The notes under the pieces: model-generated | Seen by the model: only the letters and a program-made list of their open reading frames with translations | The model's database searches: none | Told to the model about the DNA's origin: nothing | DNA from: an uncultured Lachnospiraceae bacterium | GTDB lineage: Bacteria > Bacillota > Clostridia > Lachnospirales > Lachnospiraceae | Length of the DNA stretch: 64,000 nucleotides | Assembly (NCBI GenBank): GCA_934364805.1 | Contig: CAKRMH010000001.1 | Coordinates: 1 to 64,000 of the forward strand | Direction: 5' to 3' | Made by a program: the position numbers and the translations under genes | Shown here: piece after piece, positions 34,913 through 43,454 of the stretch | How positions within the stretch are numbered: the stretch's first letter is position 1 | How the letters are laid out: each line of letters begins with the position of its first letter

Positions 34913-35779
34913 TTGGACTATAACATTAATTTTCCCAAACTACATATTTATCTGCACCATGTAGGACAGAGCATCAATATCGGAAGCTACAGGATTGCAT
35001 TTTACGGGATCATTATTGCGATCGGCATGCTTGCAGGTATTGCAATTGCCTGTTATGAAGCAAAGAGGACCGGACAGAATCCGGATGATTATATTGACCT
35101 TGCGATTATTGCAATTATCTGCTCGCTGATTGGAGCAAGACTTTACTATGTTGCATTCCGATGGAATATCTATAAGGATGATCTCATTAGTATTTTTAAG
35201 ATCCGTCAGGGTGGACTGGCAATTTATGGTGGCGTGATTGCTGCGATATTGACTACCTTTATTTTTTCAAAGGTGAAAAAAATGTCATTTGGCCAGTTAT
35301 GTGATACTGCAGGGCTTGGACTGATTCTTGGGCAGATCATAGGAAGATGGGGAAACTTCTTTAACAGGGAGGCTTTCGGTGGATATTGCAATAATCTTCT
35401 GGCAATGCAGATTCCGGTATCAGCGGTCCGTTCAACTTCGGATATCACGCAGGAACTGATGGAACATGAAGTCTGGGTTGATGGGATTCGATATATTCAG
35501 GTTCATCCAACCTTTTTATATGAATCATTATCCAATCTGATCCTTTTGATTATTCTGCTTTTGCTCCGCAAGCACAAGAAGTTTAACGGAGAAGTATTTC
35601 TCTGGTATCTGTTTGGATATGGAATTATTCGTTTCTGGGTAGAGGCACTTAGAACGGACCAGCTTTTGATACCAGTGATCGGATATCCGGTATCCAGAGC
35701 ACTTGCAGCAGTGCTCGTAATGGTTTCTGCAATCTGGATTGTGACCGGACGGAGAAAAAGGGCAAAAGAAACAGTGTGA
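34913..35779 (+). CDS. lgt: Prolipoprotein diacylglyceryl transferase
   Basis: A 288-residue polytopic membrane enzyme that moves diacylglycerol from phosphatidylglycerol onto the lipobox cysteine of prolipoproteins. The Lgt signature GRWGNFFNREAFGG is at about residues 142-155, with the RQGGLAIYGG loop before it. The predicted start is TTG with AGAGG eight bases upstream; the first in-frame ATG would remove the first membrane segment. The gap to the Spo0E-like gene is 23 bases, so they are probably co-transcribed. Confidence 0.94.
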   Translation: MDYNINFPKLHIYLHHVGQSINIGSYRIAFYGIIIAIGMLAGIAIACYEAKRTGQNPDDYIDLAIIAIICSLIGARLYYVAFRWNIYKDDLISIFKIRQGGLAIYGGVIAAILTTFIFSKVKKMSFGQLCDTAGLGLILGQIIGRWGNFFNREAFGGYCNNLLAMQIPVSAVRSTSDITQELMEHEVWVDGIRYIQVHPTFLYESLSNLILLIILLLLRKHKKFNGEVFLWYLFGYGIIRFWVEALRTDQLLIPVIGYPVSRALAAVLVMVSAIWIVTGRRKRAKETV

Positions 35780-35802
35780 ATCGGTTTTAGGGAGGATTCA
35801 TA

Positions 35803-35964
35803 ATGAGAGAACTGAAAGAATTACAGCACCTAATCGAGAAAGCACGGCTGGAACTGGACCAGGCACTGGAGTCAGACAGCTATGAAATATACTATCAGAA
35901 AAGTGTTTATCTGGACAAACTGATCGAAGAGTATCTGGAGATCACGGAAACGGTTGTCGGATAA
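35803..35964 (+). CDS. Spo0E-like aspartyl-phosphate phosphatase
   Basis: A 53-residue gene with a GGGAGGATT ribosome-binding site seven bases before the ATG. The C-terminal half (YQKSVYLDKLIEEYLEI) carries the S-x-x-LD pattern of Spo0E-family phosphatases, small two-helix proteins that remove phosphate from Spo0A and delay sporulation; the serine-x-x-leucine-aspartate core is the catalytic signature. The first helix (residues 1-24) is also as expected. It lies between lgt and the dcw cluster and is followed by a terminator. Assignment rests on the short motif and size. Confidence 0.72.
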   Translation: MRELKELQHLIEKARLELDQALESDSYEIYYQKSVYLDKLIEEYLEITETVVG

Positions 35965-35972
35965 CAAGACAT

Positions 35973-36012
35973 GTGGAGGAAAATCCCATTTGGGATTTCC
36001 CTCCACTTTTTT
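35973..36012 (+). terminator. Intrinsic terminator after the Spo0E-like gene
   Basis: A 15-16 bp stem (35973-35988 with 35991-36006, one mismatch) followed by six T residues. Confidence 0.85.
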
Positions 36013-36079
36013 GATATAGTAGGTAATTGCAAAAACATTGAATTCTAAATAAAGCATGTACTTTAGTTTATTGGAAATA

Positions 36080-36135
36080 AAAATCAAGGAATCCGGGAAA
36101 ATCAAAAAAGAAATTTTCCCGGATTCCTTGATTTT
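36080..36135. repeat. Perfect 23-bp inverted repeat in front of the dcw promoter
   Basis: The arms 36080-36102 and 36113-36135 are perfect reverse complements around a 10-base A-rich loop. The right arm contains the -35 box of the mraZ promoter. Only a short T run lies at the end of the right arm, so it is not a textbook terminator for the + strand, and a separate terminator lies 70 bases upstream. Confidence 0.85.
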
Positions 36136-36156
36136 AAGGGGGTAATGGGGTATTAT
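36128..36156 (+). promoter_or_regulatory. Sigma-A-type promoter of the dcw cluster (mraZ promoter)
   Basis: TTGATT (36128-36133) and TATTAT (36151-36156) with a 17-base spacer that is G-rich. The -35 lies in the right arm of the 23-bp inverted repeat. The expected start is near 36163, just before the MraZ boxes. Confidence 0.7.
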
Positions 36157-36165
36157 ATATAGAAA

Positions 36166-36212
36166 GTGGTGAAAAGTGGTGGGTTATACCTATCATGTGG
36201 AGGAAAGTGGTG
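36166..36212 (+). promoter_or_regulatory. MraZ operator: four GTGG(T/A)G boxes
   Basis: GTGGTG at 36166, GTGGTG at 36176, GTGGAG at 36197 and GTGGTG at 36207: two pairs, each with exact 10-base spacing, the pairs 31 bases apart. MraZ is known to bind direct repeats of GTGG-type boxes at 10-base period upstream of its own gene. Here they fall in the predicted start region and 5' leader, which suits autorepression. Confidence 0.82.
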
Positions 36213-36239
36213 AATAATTAGGAAGGGAGGTGTGCGGAC

Positions 36240-36671
36240 ATGTTCATGGGCGAATACAACCATACGATCGATGCAAAAGGGCGGCTGATCGTACCATCAA
36301 AATTCAGAGAACAGCTTGGAAACGAGTTTGTTGTTACGAAAGGACTGGATGGTTGTTTATTCGTATATTCCAATGAAGAATGGAAGCACATCGAAGAAAA
36401 ATTCCGTGAAATACCACTTACGACGAAAGATGCAAGAAAATTCTCCAGATTCTTCTTTGCAGGAGCAGCTTCCTGTGAAGTGGACAAGCAGGGGAGAATC
36501 CTTTTGCCGGCGAACCTGAGAGAATATGCGGGCATTGAGAAAGAAGTTGTCTCTGTTGGCGTGCTGAGCAGAGTAGAGATCTGGAGCAAAGACAGATGGC
36601 AGGATAACGGCGATTATGATGATATGGATGAGATCGCAGAACATATGGCAGAAATGGGGCTTGGGATTTAA
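36240..36671 (+). CDS. mraZ: Transcriptional regulator MraZ
   Basis: A 143-residue protein of two AbrB-like SpoVT domains, seen as MGEYNHTIDAKGRLIVPSKFR and again as SCEVDKQGRILLPANLREY. MraZ forms ring oligomers and represses the dcw cluster by binding the GTGG boxes upstream. The ATG at 36240 follows GGGAGGTG; a second ATG at 36246 is also possible. Its stop overlaps the rsmH start by one base. Confidence 0.95.
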   Translation: MFMGEYNHTIDAKGRLIVPSKFREQLGNEFVVTKGLDGCLFVYSNEEWKHIEEKFREIPLTTKDARKFSRFFFAGAASCEVDKQGRILLPANLREYAGIEKEVVSVGVLSRVEIWSKDRWQDNGDYDDMDEIAEHMAEMGLGI

Positions 36672-37618
36672 TGGAATTTAAACATTACTCGGTATTGCTA
36701 GAGGAAACAATCGATAATTTGAATATCAGGCCGGATGGTGTCTATGTAGATGGAACACTTGGCGGAGGCGGTCATTCTTATCAGATCTGCAGACGGCTTA
36801 CAGATGGCGGAAGGCTGATCGGTATCGATCAGGACAAAGATGCGATTGCAGCAGCGGGAGAACGGCTCAAAGAATTTGAAGATCGGGTGACAATCGTAAG
36901 AAGCAATTATTCCAATATGAAAAATGTGCTTCAGGATCTTGGAATTGAAAAGGTAGATGGAATTGTCCTTGATCTTGGCGTATCTTCTTTTCAGCTGGAT
37001 ACACCGGAAAGAGGTTTTACTTACCGCTCAGAAGATGCACCACTTGATATGCGGATGGATGACAGACAGAAACTGACAGCAAAAGACATTGTAAACGAGT
37101 ATAGTGAGGCAGAATTGTTTCGGATTATTCGTGACTATGGAGAAGACCGTTTTGCAAAAAATATTGCAAAACATATTGTTGCAGCGAGAAAGGACAAGCC
37201 GATAGAGACAACCGGAGAATTGAATCGGATCATAAGTGGTGCGATTCCAATGAAGGTTCAGGCGACAGGAGGACATCCGTCTAAGAGGACGTATCAGGCG
37301 ATCCGCATTGAGTTAAACCATGAACTGGATGTTTTAAAGGATACTTTAGATGATATGATCGATCTTTTAAACGAAGATGGAAGATTGTGCATCATTACGT
37401 TCCATTCGCTGGAAGACCGCATTGTAAAAAGCAATTTTAAGAAAAATGAGAATCCATGCACCTGCCCGAGCAGTTTTCCGGTTTGTGTATGTGGTAAGAA
37501 ATCGAAAGGACGCGTGGTGACAAGAAAGCCGATCCTTCCATCAGAGGAAGAACTGGAGGCAAATTCAAGATCAAAAAGTGCTAAATTGCGTGTTTTTGAA
37601 AAACACCAGGAGTCATAG
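36671..37618 (+). CDS. rsmH: 16S rRNA (cytosine(1402)-N4)-methyltransferase
   Basis: A 315-residue SAM-dependent methyltransferase (MraW). The SAM loop YVDGTLGGGGHS, the GIVLDLGVSSFQLD motif, GFTYRSEDAPLDMRMD, and the C-terminal ITFHSLEDRIVKS are all present. It modifies the ribosomal P site. It is translationally coupled to mraZ through the TAATG overlap, the usual second gene of the dcw cluster. Confidence 0.96.
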   Translation: MEFKHYSVLLEETIDNLNIRPDGVYVDGTLGGGGHSYQICRRLTDGGRLIGIDQDKDAIAAAGERLKEFEDRVTIVRSNYSNMKNVLQDLGIEKVDGIVLDLGVSSFQLDTPERGFTYRSEDAPLDMRMDDRQKLTAKDIVNEYSEAELFRIIRDYGEDRFAKNIAKHIVAARKDKPIETTGELNRIISGAIPMKVQATGGHPSKRTYQAIRIELNHELDVLKDTLDDMIDLLNEDGRLCIITFHSLEDRIVKSNFKKNENPCTCPSSFPVCVCGKKSKGRVVTRKPILPSEEELEANSRSKSAKLRVFEKHQES

Positions 37619-37689
37619 TCAAAAGAAAAAGGGATAATGAAAACATCAGATAAGAATCTGATTACAGGGAAATAAAGGAGTTTGTTAGG

Positions 37690-38190
37690 ATGGCAGACAG
37701 TAACAAGAAAACATATAACAGCAGAAGATATTATGTTGATGGAAATACAGTGCGCGAGATCAATCCGGAGGAGGAGAGAAGACAGCGCAGGCTTCGCCGT
37801 GAGCGGGAAGAACAGAGAAAAAAGAGAATAAGAAGAAACGCTGCAAAACGCAACCGCGAAAAAGCATTGCATATGAGTAAAGCCTATGTGGTTTTTCTTA
37901 CAACCTGTGTGATCATCAGTGCATTTGCTGCCGGATATTATATTCAGGCACAGGCGCAGGTGACAAACCGTATGCATGAAGTTGCTGCACTGGAAAGTCA
38001 GGTGACGGATATTAAGACGGACAATGATGCAAGACTAAAAAGAATTGAAACTTCAGTAGATCTGGATTATATTAAAGATGTAGCAATGAATCAGCTTGGA
38101 ATGAAATATGCACAGGAGGGGCAGATCGTATACTATACGGTAGACAACAGCAATTATATGAACCAGTATAGTGATATCCCTCAAAAGTAG
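37690..38190 (+). CDS. ftsL: FtsL-like septum protein
   Basis: A 166-residue bitopic protein with a long basic cytoplasmic N-terminus (about 60 residues, many Arg/Lys), one membrane segment (about 74-93) and an extracytoplasmic coiled coil ending in DYIKDVAMNQLGMKYA. This shape and its place between rsmH and the PBP genes identify FtsL, which joins DivIC and FtsQ to activate septal PBP and FtsW. Sequence conservation in FtsL is always low, so context carries much of the call. AAAGGAG precedes the ATG. Confidence 0.85.
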   Translation: MADSNKKTYNSRRYYVDGNTVREINPEEERRQRRLRREREEQRKKRIRRNAAKRNREKALHMSKAYVVFLTTCVIISAFAAGYYIQAQAQVTNRMHEVAALESQVTDIKTDNDARLKRIETSVDLDYIKDVAMNQLGMKYAQEGQIVYYTVDNSNYMNQYSDIPQK

Positions 38191-38201
38191 GAGTATTTTC
38201 G

Positions 38202-40178
38202 GTGGCAAAAAGAAAAAAAAGAGCAAAAAAGCCTGCTGTAAAATTTTCCAGGAAAATGCGTGGCAAACTGGCATTTCTCTTTACGGCAATGCTGGTACTC
38301 GTATGTGGATTGATCGGCAGGCTTATGTATATTAATTATACAAGCAGCGATAAATATAAAAAAATTGTTTTATCACAACAGTCATATGACAGCTCGATCA
38401 TCCCATTTCAAAGAGGCGATATTGTCGATACGAAAGGGACGGTTTTAGCTACCAGTGTGGCTGTTTATAACGTTATACTGGACTGCTCCATTATGACGAG
38501 TGATACGAAATATATAGAGCCGACAATTGATGCACTGATGGAATGTTTTCCGGATATCATGAACCGGGATCAGCTGGAAGATTATGCAGCAAATTCCAAG
38601 GACAGCAGGTATATTGTTCTTGCCAAAAAGCTTCCTTATGATCAGATCCAGCCGTTTGTAGAAAAACAGGATGATACAGACAACCACCCTGATATCAAAG
38701 GAGTATGGTTTGAAAAGGAATATCAGAGAGAATATCCATATCATACACTGGCAAGTTCACTGATCGGATTTACAGCCAGCGGTAATGTAGGTAACTCCGG
38801 ACTGGAGAATTATTATAATGATACATTAAACGGAATCAATGGACGTGAATATGGATATCTGAATTCTGACAATGATTTTGAAAAGACGGTTATCGATGCA
38901 AAAGATGGAAATACACTTGTGACAACGATCGATGCAAATATCCAGTCTATTGTGGAAGAAAAAATCAAAGAATACAATGATATGTATACGGACAACAGCA
39001 GGGAGGGTGCAGGAAGTACGAATACAGGTGTACTTGTGATGAATCCGAATAACGGTGAGATCCTTGCAATGGCAAATTATCCGAATTTTGATCTGGATAA
39101 CCCAAGAGATCTGACCCCATATTATTCGCAGGAACAGATCGATGCAATGTCCGACGACGAGAATATGGATGCGTTGAACAAGTTCTGGCAGAATTATTGT
39201 ATTACCAGTACTTTCGAGCCGGGATCTGTACAAAAACCATTTACCATTGCAACGGGACTGGATACCGGAGCTGTCACGGATGATATGACGTTTGACTGTG
39301 ACGGTGGTGAGATGTTTGATGGAAGAATCATTGGATGTGTGAAGCGGTCGGGACATGGGCTTGAAACGGTTCGCCAGGCTCTTATGAACTCCTGCAACGA
39401 TGCATTAATGCAGATGTCGTATAAGATTGGTACTGATAATTTCGTGAAATATCAGTCTGCGTATGGATTTGGACTGAAGACGAATATTGATCTGCCTGGA
39501 GAAGCAAATACATCTACACTTGTGTATACGCTTGATAATATGAAACCGGTAGATCTTGCAACAAACTCATTCGGACAGAACTATAATACAACGATGATCC
39601 AGCTGGGAAGCGCATTCTGTTCGCTTGTAAATGGAGGAACCTATTACCAGCCGCATGTTGTACGAAAAATCACAGATGCCGATGGAAATACCATTTCAAC
39701 GATTGATCCGACCGTTGTAAAAGAGACGATCTCAAGTTCTACCAGTGATCAGATCAAAGATTACATGTATAGTGTTGTGTCGGAAGGAACCGGTAAAATG
39801 GCGAAGCTGGATGGCTATTCCATGGGAGGAAAGACCGGAACAGCAGAAAAACTGCCTCGAGGAAACGGTAATTATGTAGTTTCTTTTATTGGTTATGTTC
39901 CACAGGAGAACCCACAGCTTGTCATTTATGTTGTTGTGGATGAACCGAATGTTGAGGATCAGTCTCATGGTGCATTTGCCATGAATATTTCCAGAGAGAT
40001 TTTAAAAGAAGTTCTGCCATATCTGAACATTTATCCGGATGAAGAGCAAAACGGAACAAATGCAGAGTATGGAATTTTAGGAACGGATGTAACCAAAAAG
40101 AGCGCAGAAGCAGCTGCGGCAGCGGGACAGGAAGCACAGAATGCAGATGTACCGCAGGACGAAAATGCTGGTCAGTAA
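38202..40178 (+). CDS. Class B penicillin-binding protein (FtsI/SpoVD-like), first copy
   Basis: A 658-residue transpeptidase: basic N-terminus, membrane anchor (about residues 26-46), dimerisation domain, then the catalytic domain with SxxK as SVQK in EPGSVQKPF, SxN as SCN in LMNSCNDAL, and KTG in GGKTGTAEK. It crosslinks septal peptidoglycan together with FtsW. There are no PASTA domains; the C-terminal tail is Ala/Gln-rich and probably disordered. The start is GTG with TAGGAG eight bases upstream. It lies 11 bases after ftsL. Confidence 0.93.
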   Translation: MAKRKKRAKKPAVKFSRKMRGKLAFLFTAMLVLVCGLIGRLMYINYTSSDKYKKIVLSQQSYDSSIIPFQRGDIVDTKGTVLATSVAVYNVILDCSIMTSDTKYIEPTIDALMECFPDIMNRDQLEDYAANSKDSRYIVLAKKLPYDQIQPFVEKQDDTDNHPDIKGVWFEKEYQREYPYHTLASSLIGFTASGNVGNSGLENYYNDTLNGINGREYGYLNSDNDFEKTVIDAKDGNTLVTTIDANIQSIVEEKIKEYNDMYTDNSREGAGSTNTGVLVMNPNNGEILAMANYPNFDLDNPRDLTPYYSQEQIDAMSDDENMDALNKFWQNYCITSTFEPGSVQKPFTIATGLDTGAVTDDMTFDCDGGEMFDGRIIGCVKRSGHGLETVRQALMNSCNDALMQMSYKIGTDNFVKYQSAYGFGLKTNIDLPGEANTSTLVYTLDNMKPVDLATNSFGQNYNTTMIQLGSAFCSLVNGGTYYQPHVVRKITDADGNTISTIDPTVVKETISSSTSDQIKDYMYSVVSEGTGKMAKLDGYSMGGKTGTAEKLPRGNGNYVVSFIGYVPQENPQLVIYVVVDEPNVEDQSHGAFAMNISREILKEVLPYLNIYPDEEQNGTNAEYGILGTDVTKKSAEAAAAAGQEAQNADVPQDENAGQ

Positions 40179-40196
40179 ACAGTAAATACAGAATCG

Positions 40197-40250
40197 AATA
40201 ACCTCATAAATGCTTACATAAGATATTATAAGGCATTTATGAGGTTATTT
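40197..40250 (+). terminator. Terminator-like hairpin containing the ribosome-binding site of the second PBP gene
   Basis: A perfect 17-bp stem (40197-40213 with 40233-40249), 19-base loop, then a T tract. The only Shine-Dalgarno-like element of the next gene (GAGGT, 40241-40245) is inside the right arm and its ATG is at 40253. It could stop transcription, hide the ribosome-binding site, or both. Confidence 0.75.
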
Positions 40251-40252
40251 TT

Positions 40253-42004
40253 ATGGAACGGAACAAAACTGGAATTCGCAGGAAAATTCTGGTCTTTTTT
40301 GTAATGGTAATTCTGATGATCGGTATGCTGATCGGACGGCTGGTGTATCTTATGATTTTTTGTTCCGGTTATTATACGCAAAAGGCGGTAGATCTGCATC
40401 AGAGAGAGCGTGATATCAAAGCAGCAAGAGGACGGATTCTTGATATAAATGGGCAGGTTCTGGCGTCCAATACTTCTGTCTGTACTATTTCTGTGATTCA
40501 TAATCAGATCCAGGATCCGGAAGGTGTAATTGCAATGTTAGTAAAGGAGCTTGACATTCCAGAAGAGAAAATTCGAAAAAGAGTGGAAAAGGTAAGTTCG
40601 ATCGAACGGATAAAAAGTAATGTAGACAAAGAAACCGGAGATCGTATTCTGGCGTATGGAATGTCTGGCGTGAAAGTAGACGAAGATTATAAGAGGGTAT
40701 ATCCGTATGGAAGTCTTGCATCGAAAGTACTTGGATTTACCGGAGGAGATAATCAGGGAATTATCGGCCTGGAAGTAAAGTACGATGATGTACTTCAGGG
40801 GACGAATGGTAAAATATTAACTGTGACAGATGCCCGTGGAATTGAAGTGGATAAAGAGGGAGAAGTAAGAAAAGACCCTGTCAGTGGTTATGATCTGTAT
40901 ATCTCAATGGATTATAATATCCAGGCATTCTGCGAACAGGAAGCCCAAAAGGCGTTCATTCAGAAACAGGCGGACAGTGTCAGCATTATTGTGATGAATC
41001 CTCAGAATGGAGAACTTCTTGCGATGGCGGATTATCCGGAATTTGATCTGAATCAGCCATTTACCCTGACGAAAGATACCGCTTCCGTTCAGGGAACAGA
41101 TTCGGAGATGGAACAGTTAAATAATATGTGGAGAAATCATTGTGTGTCCGATACTTATGAACCTGGTTCGACTTTTAAAGTGATTACAGCGGCAGCTGCA
41201 TTAGAATGCGGAGCAGTAAAACTGGAGGATCAGTTTAATTGTCCGGGATATATTATGGTTGAAGACCGGAAGATACGTTGTGCAAAAACAACCGGACATG
41301 GAGCTGAAACATTTGTCCAGGGGATTGAAAATTCCTGCAATCCGGTATTTATAACGGTTGGTCTGAGAATCGGAGCGGAGCGCTTTTATAAATATTTTGA
41401 TCAGTTTGGACTTTTTTCAAAAACCAACATTGATCTTCCGGGTGAGGCTGCAACAATCATGCACAGCCTGGATCATATCGGACAGGTGGAACTTGCAACA
41501 ATATCTTTTGGACAGTCATTTCAGATCACTCCGATCCAGCTGGTGACAACGGTATCTTCCCTGATCAACGGCGGGAATCGTGTGACTCCGCATTTTGGTG
41601 TGCGGACAGCAGACGAAAATGGAAATACCGTGGAAACGTTTTCTTATGAGACAAAGAAGGAGATATGCAGTGAAAAGACCTCAGAGACCATGCGGTATCT
41701 CCTGGAAAAAGTAGTGTCAGAAGGAGGCGGAAAAAACTGTAAGATCGAAGGGTATGAAATTGGTGGAAAAACAGCAACATCACAGACATTGCCAAGATCG
41801 GAGCATAAATATATCGCATCCTTTTTGGGATTCGCTCCGGCAGATCATCCACAGGTACTGGTACTTGTGATCATTCGTAATCCGCAGGGGGTGTATTATG
41901 GCGGAACGATCTGTGCACCTGTTGCAAAAACAGTTTTTGAAAATATCCTTCCATATCTGGACATTGAAAAACAGAGCGTGGAGAGCAGTGAAGCCGGTGA
42001 GTAG
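40253..42004 (+). CDS. Class B penicillin-binding protein, second copy, with KTA in place of KTG
   Basis: A 583-residue transpeptidase with a membrane anchor (about residues 10-33), the N-terminal PBP-dimer domain, and a catalytic domain with SxxK as STFK in EPGSTFKVI and SxN as SCN in IENSCNPVF. The third motif reads GGKTATSQ, so the conserved KTG glycine is alanine. It is likely paralogous to the preceding gene; one of the two may serve vegetative septation and the other sporulation (SpoVD role), which cannot be told from sequence. Its ribosome-binding site lies within a terminator-like hairpin. Confidence 0.9.
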   Translation: MERNKTGIRRKILVFFVMVILMIGMLIGRLVYLMIFCSGYYTQKAVDLHQRERDIKAARGRILDINGQVLASNTSVCTISVIHNQIQDPEGVIAMLVKELDIPEEKIRKRVEKVSSIERIKSNVDKETGDRILAYGMSGVKVDEDYKRVYPYGSLASKVLGFTGGDNQGIIGLEVKYDDVLQGTNGKILTVTDARGIEVDKEGEVRKDPVSGYDLYISMDYNIQAFCEQEAQKAFIQKQADSVSIIVMNPQNGELLAMADYPEFDLNQPFTLTKDTASVQGTDSEMEQLNNMWRNHCVSDTYEPGSTFKVITAAAALECGAVKLEDQFNCPGYIMVEDRKIRCAKTTGHGAETFVQGIENSCNPVFITVGLRIGAERFYKYFDQFGLFSKTNIDLPGEAATIMHSLDHIGQVELATISFGQSFQITPIQLVTTVSSLINGGNRVTPHFGVRTADENGNTVETFSYETKKEICSEKTSETMRYLLEKVVSEGGGKNCKIEGYEIGGKTATSQTLPRSEHKYIASFLGFAPADHPQVLVLVIIRNPQGVYYGGTICAPVAKTVFENILPYLDIEKQSVESSEAGE

Positions 42005-42032
42005 TCCTGATGAAAACAATGCGGTGGAAAAC

Positions 42033-42061
42033 TTGAATTCTATACAGAAATAACGTATACT
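42033..42061 (+). promoter_or_regulatory. Sigma-A-type promoter for murD-ftsW-ftsQ
   Basis: TTGAAT (42033-42038) and TATACT (42056-42061), 17 bases apart, 30 bases before the murD start. Confidence 0.65.
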
Positions 42062-42090
42062 TAATTAGTTGTAGACGGAGGAATAAACAT

Positions 42091-43452
42091 ATGAATCTTG
42101 CAGAAAAAAATGTTCTGGTTGTAGGAACCGGAATCAGCGGAATTGCCGCATGTGAATTATTATTGGATAAGAAGATCAGGGTCACATTATTCGATGGAAA
42201 TAAAGATCTTGACCTTGAAAAAGTATACGAAAAAAGCGAGAAATTAAGAACTGTTCCTGTTATTCTTGGAGATTTGACAGAAGAACAGATGGAACAGTTT
42301 GATATGACGGTATTAAGTCCGGGAGTACCAACGGATATTCCGATGGTAAACCGTATGCGTGAGAAAGGGATTGCCATCTGGGGCGAGATCGAACTTGCAT
42401 ATTACTTTTCCAAAGGACGGATTGCTGCAATTACCGGGACAAATGGAAAGACAACGACAACAGCACTTACCGGCGAGATCATGAAGAATTATTATAAGGA
42501 TGTAAAAGTTGTTGGTAATATTGGAATTCCATATACATCGGTTGCTGCAGATACAACAGATGAGACCGTAACGGTTGCCGAGATCAGCAGTTTCCAGCTT
42601 GAAACGATTCATGAATTTAAGCCGGAAGTTTCCGCAATCTTAAATATTACACCGGATCATCTGAACCGTCATCATACGATGGAATGTTATATCCGGACAA
42701 AGGAAGATATTACCAGAAATCAGGGAAAAGATGAGACCTGTGTGTTAAATTATGAGGATGAGGTCCTGCGTAAGTTTGGGGAAGGATTAAAGACGAATGT
42801 CATCTTTTTCAGCAGTAAAAGAGCGCTGGAAAATGGATTCTATCTTTCCGATGAGAATATTTATTATGCAAAGAATGGAGAAGCCTCTCTGGTGATCAAT
42901 ATTCATGAGCTGAACCTTCTTGGCAACCACAATTATGAGAATGTCATGGCAGCCTGTGCGATTGCAACGGCTTTTGGTGTTCCAATGGATAAGATTATAG
43001 AAGTTTTAAAAACATTTACGGCAGTGGAACACCGCATAGAATATGTATGCGAAAAACGCGGAGTAAAATTTTATAATGACTCCAAAGGAACCAATCCGGA
43101 TGCTGCGATCCAGGGAATCCGGGCAATGAACCGGCCGACATGGCTGATCGGAGGAGGATACGATAAACAATCCGAATATGACGAATGGATCGAGGCTTTT
43201 GATGGAAAGGTAAAAGGTCTTGTGCTGATTGGCCAGACAAGAGAAAAAATTGCAGCATGTGCAAAGAAACATGGATTTGAAGAGGTAGTCTTATGTGATA
43301 CATTTGAGGAAGCTGTCATGTACTGTTACGATCATTCTGTATCCGGCGACGCAGTATTGTTATCACCGGCATGCGCAAGCTGGGGAATGTTCCCGAATTA
43401 TGAGGAAAGAGGAAGAATCTTTAAAGATATTGTCCGTGGCTTAAAGGAGTAA
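42091..43452 (+). CDS. murD: UDP-N-acetylmuramoylalanine--D-glutamate ligase
   Basis: A 453-residue Mur ligase adding D-glutamate to UDP-MurNAc-L-Ala in the cytoplasm. It has the N-terminal Rossmann motif VVGTGISGIAA, LSPGVP, the ATP loop ITGTNGKTTTTAL, the HRIE and NDSKGTNPDA motifs and a C-terminal LSPACASWGMF. GGAGGAATAAAC precedes the ATG. In most Firmicutes mraY lies just upstream; here two PBP genes do. ftsW starts two bases after its stop. Confidence 0.96.
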   Translation: MNLAEKNVLVVGTGISGIAACELLLDKKIRVTLFDGNKDLDLEKVYEKSEKLRTVPVILGDLTEEQMEQFDMTVLSPGVPTDIPMVNRMREKGIAIWGEIELAYYFSKGRIAAITGTNGKTTTTALTGEIMKNYYKDVKVVGNIGIPYTSVAADTTDETVTVAEISSFQLETIHEFKPEVSAILNITPDHLNRHHTMECYIRTKEDITRNQGKDETCVLNYEDEVLRKFGEGLKTNVIFFSSKRALENGFYLSDENIYYAKNGEASLVINIHELNLLGNHNYENVMAACAIATAFGVPMDKIIEVLKTFTAVEHRIEYVCEKRGVKFYNDSKGTNPDAAIQGIRAMNRPTWLIGGGYDKQSEYDEWIEAFDGKVKGLVLIGQTREKIAACAKKHGFEEVVLCDTFEEAVMYCYDHSVSGDAVLLSPACASWGMFPNYEERGRIFKDIVRGLKE

Positions 43453-43454
43453 AT

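Noticed and set aside
37294..37977. Open frame of 227 codons on the minus strand across rsmH and ftsL
   Set aside because: It spans two real genes in antisense, has no recognisable motif and no ribosome-binding site.
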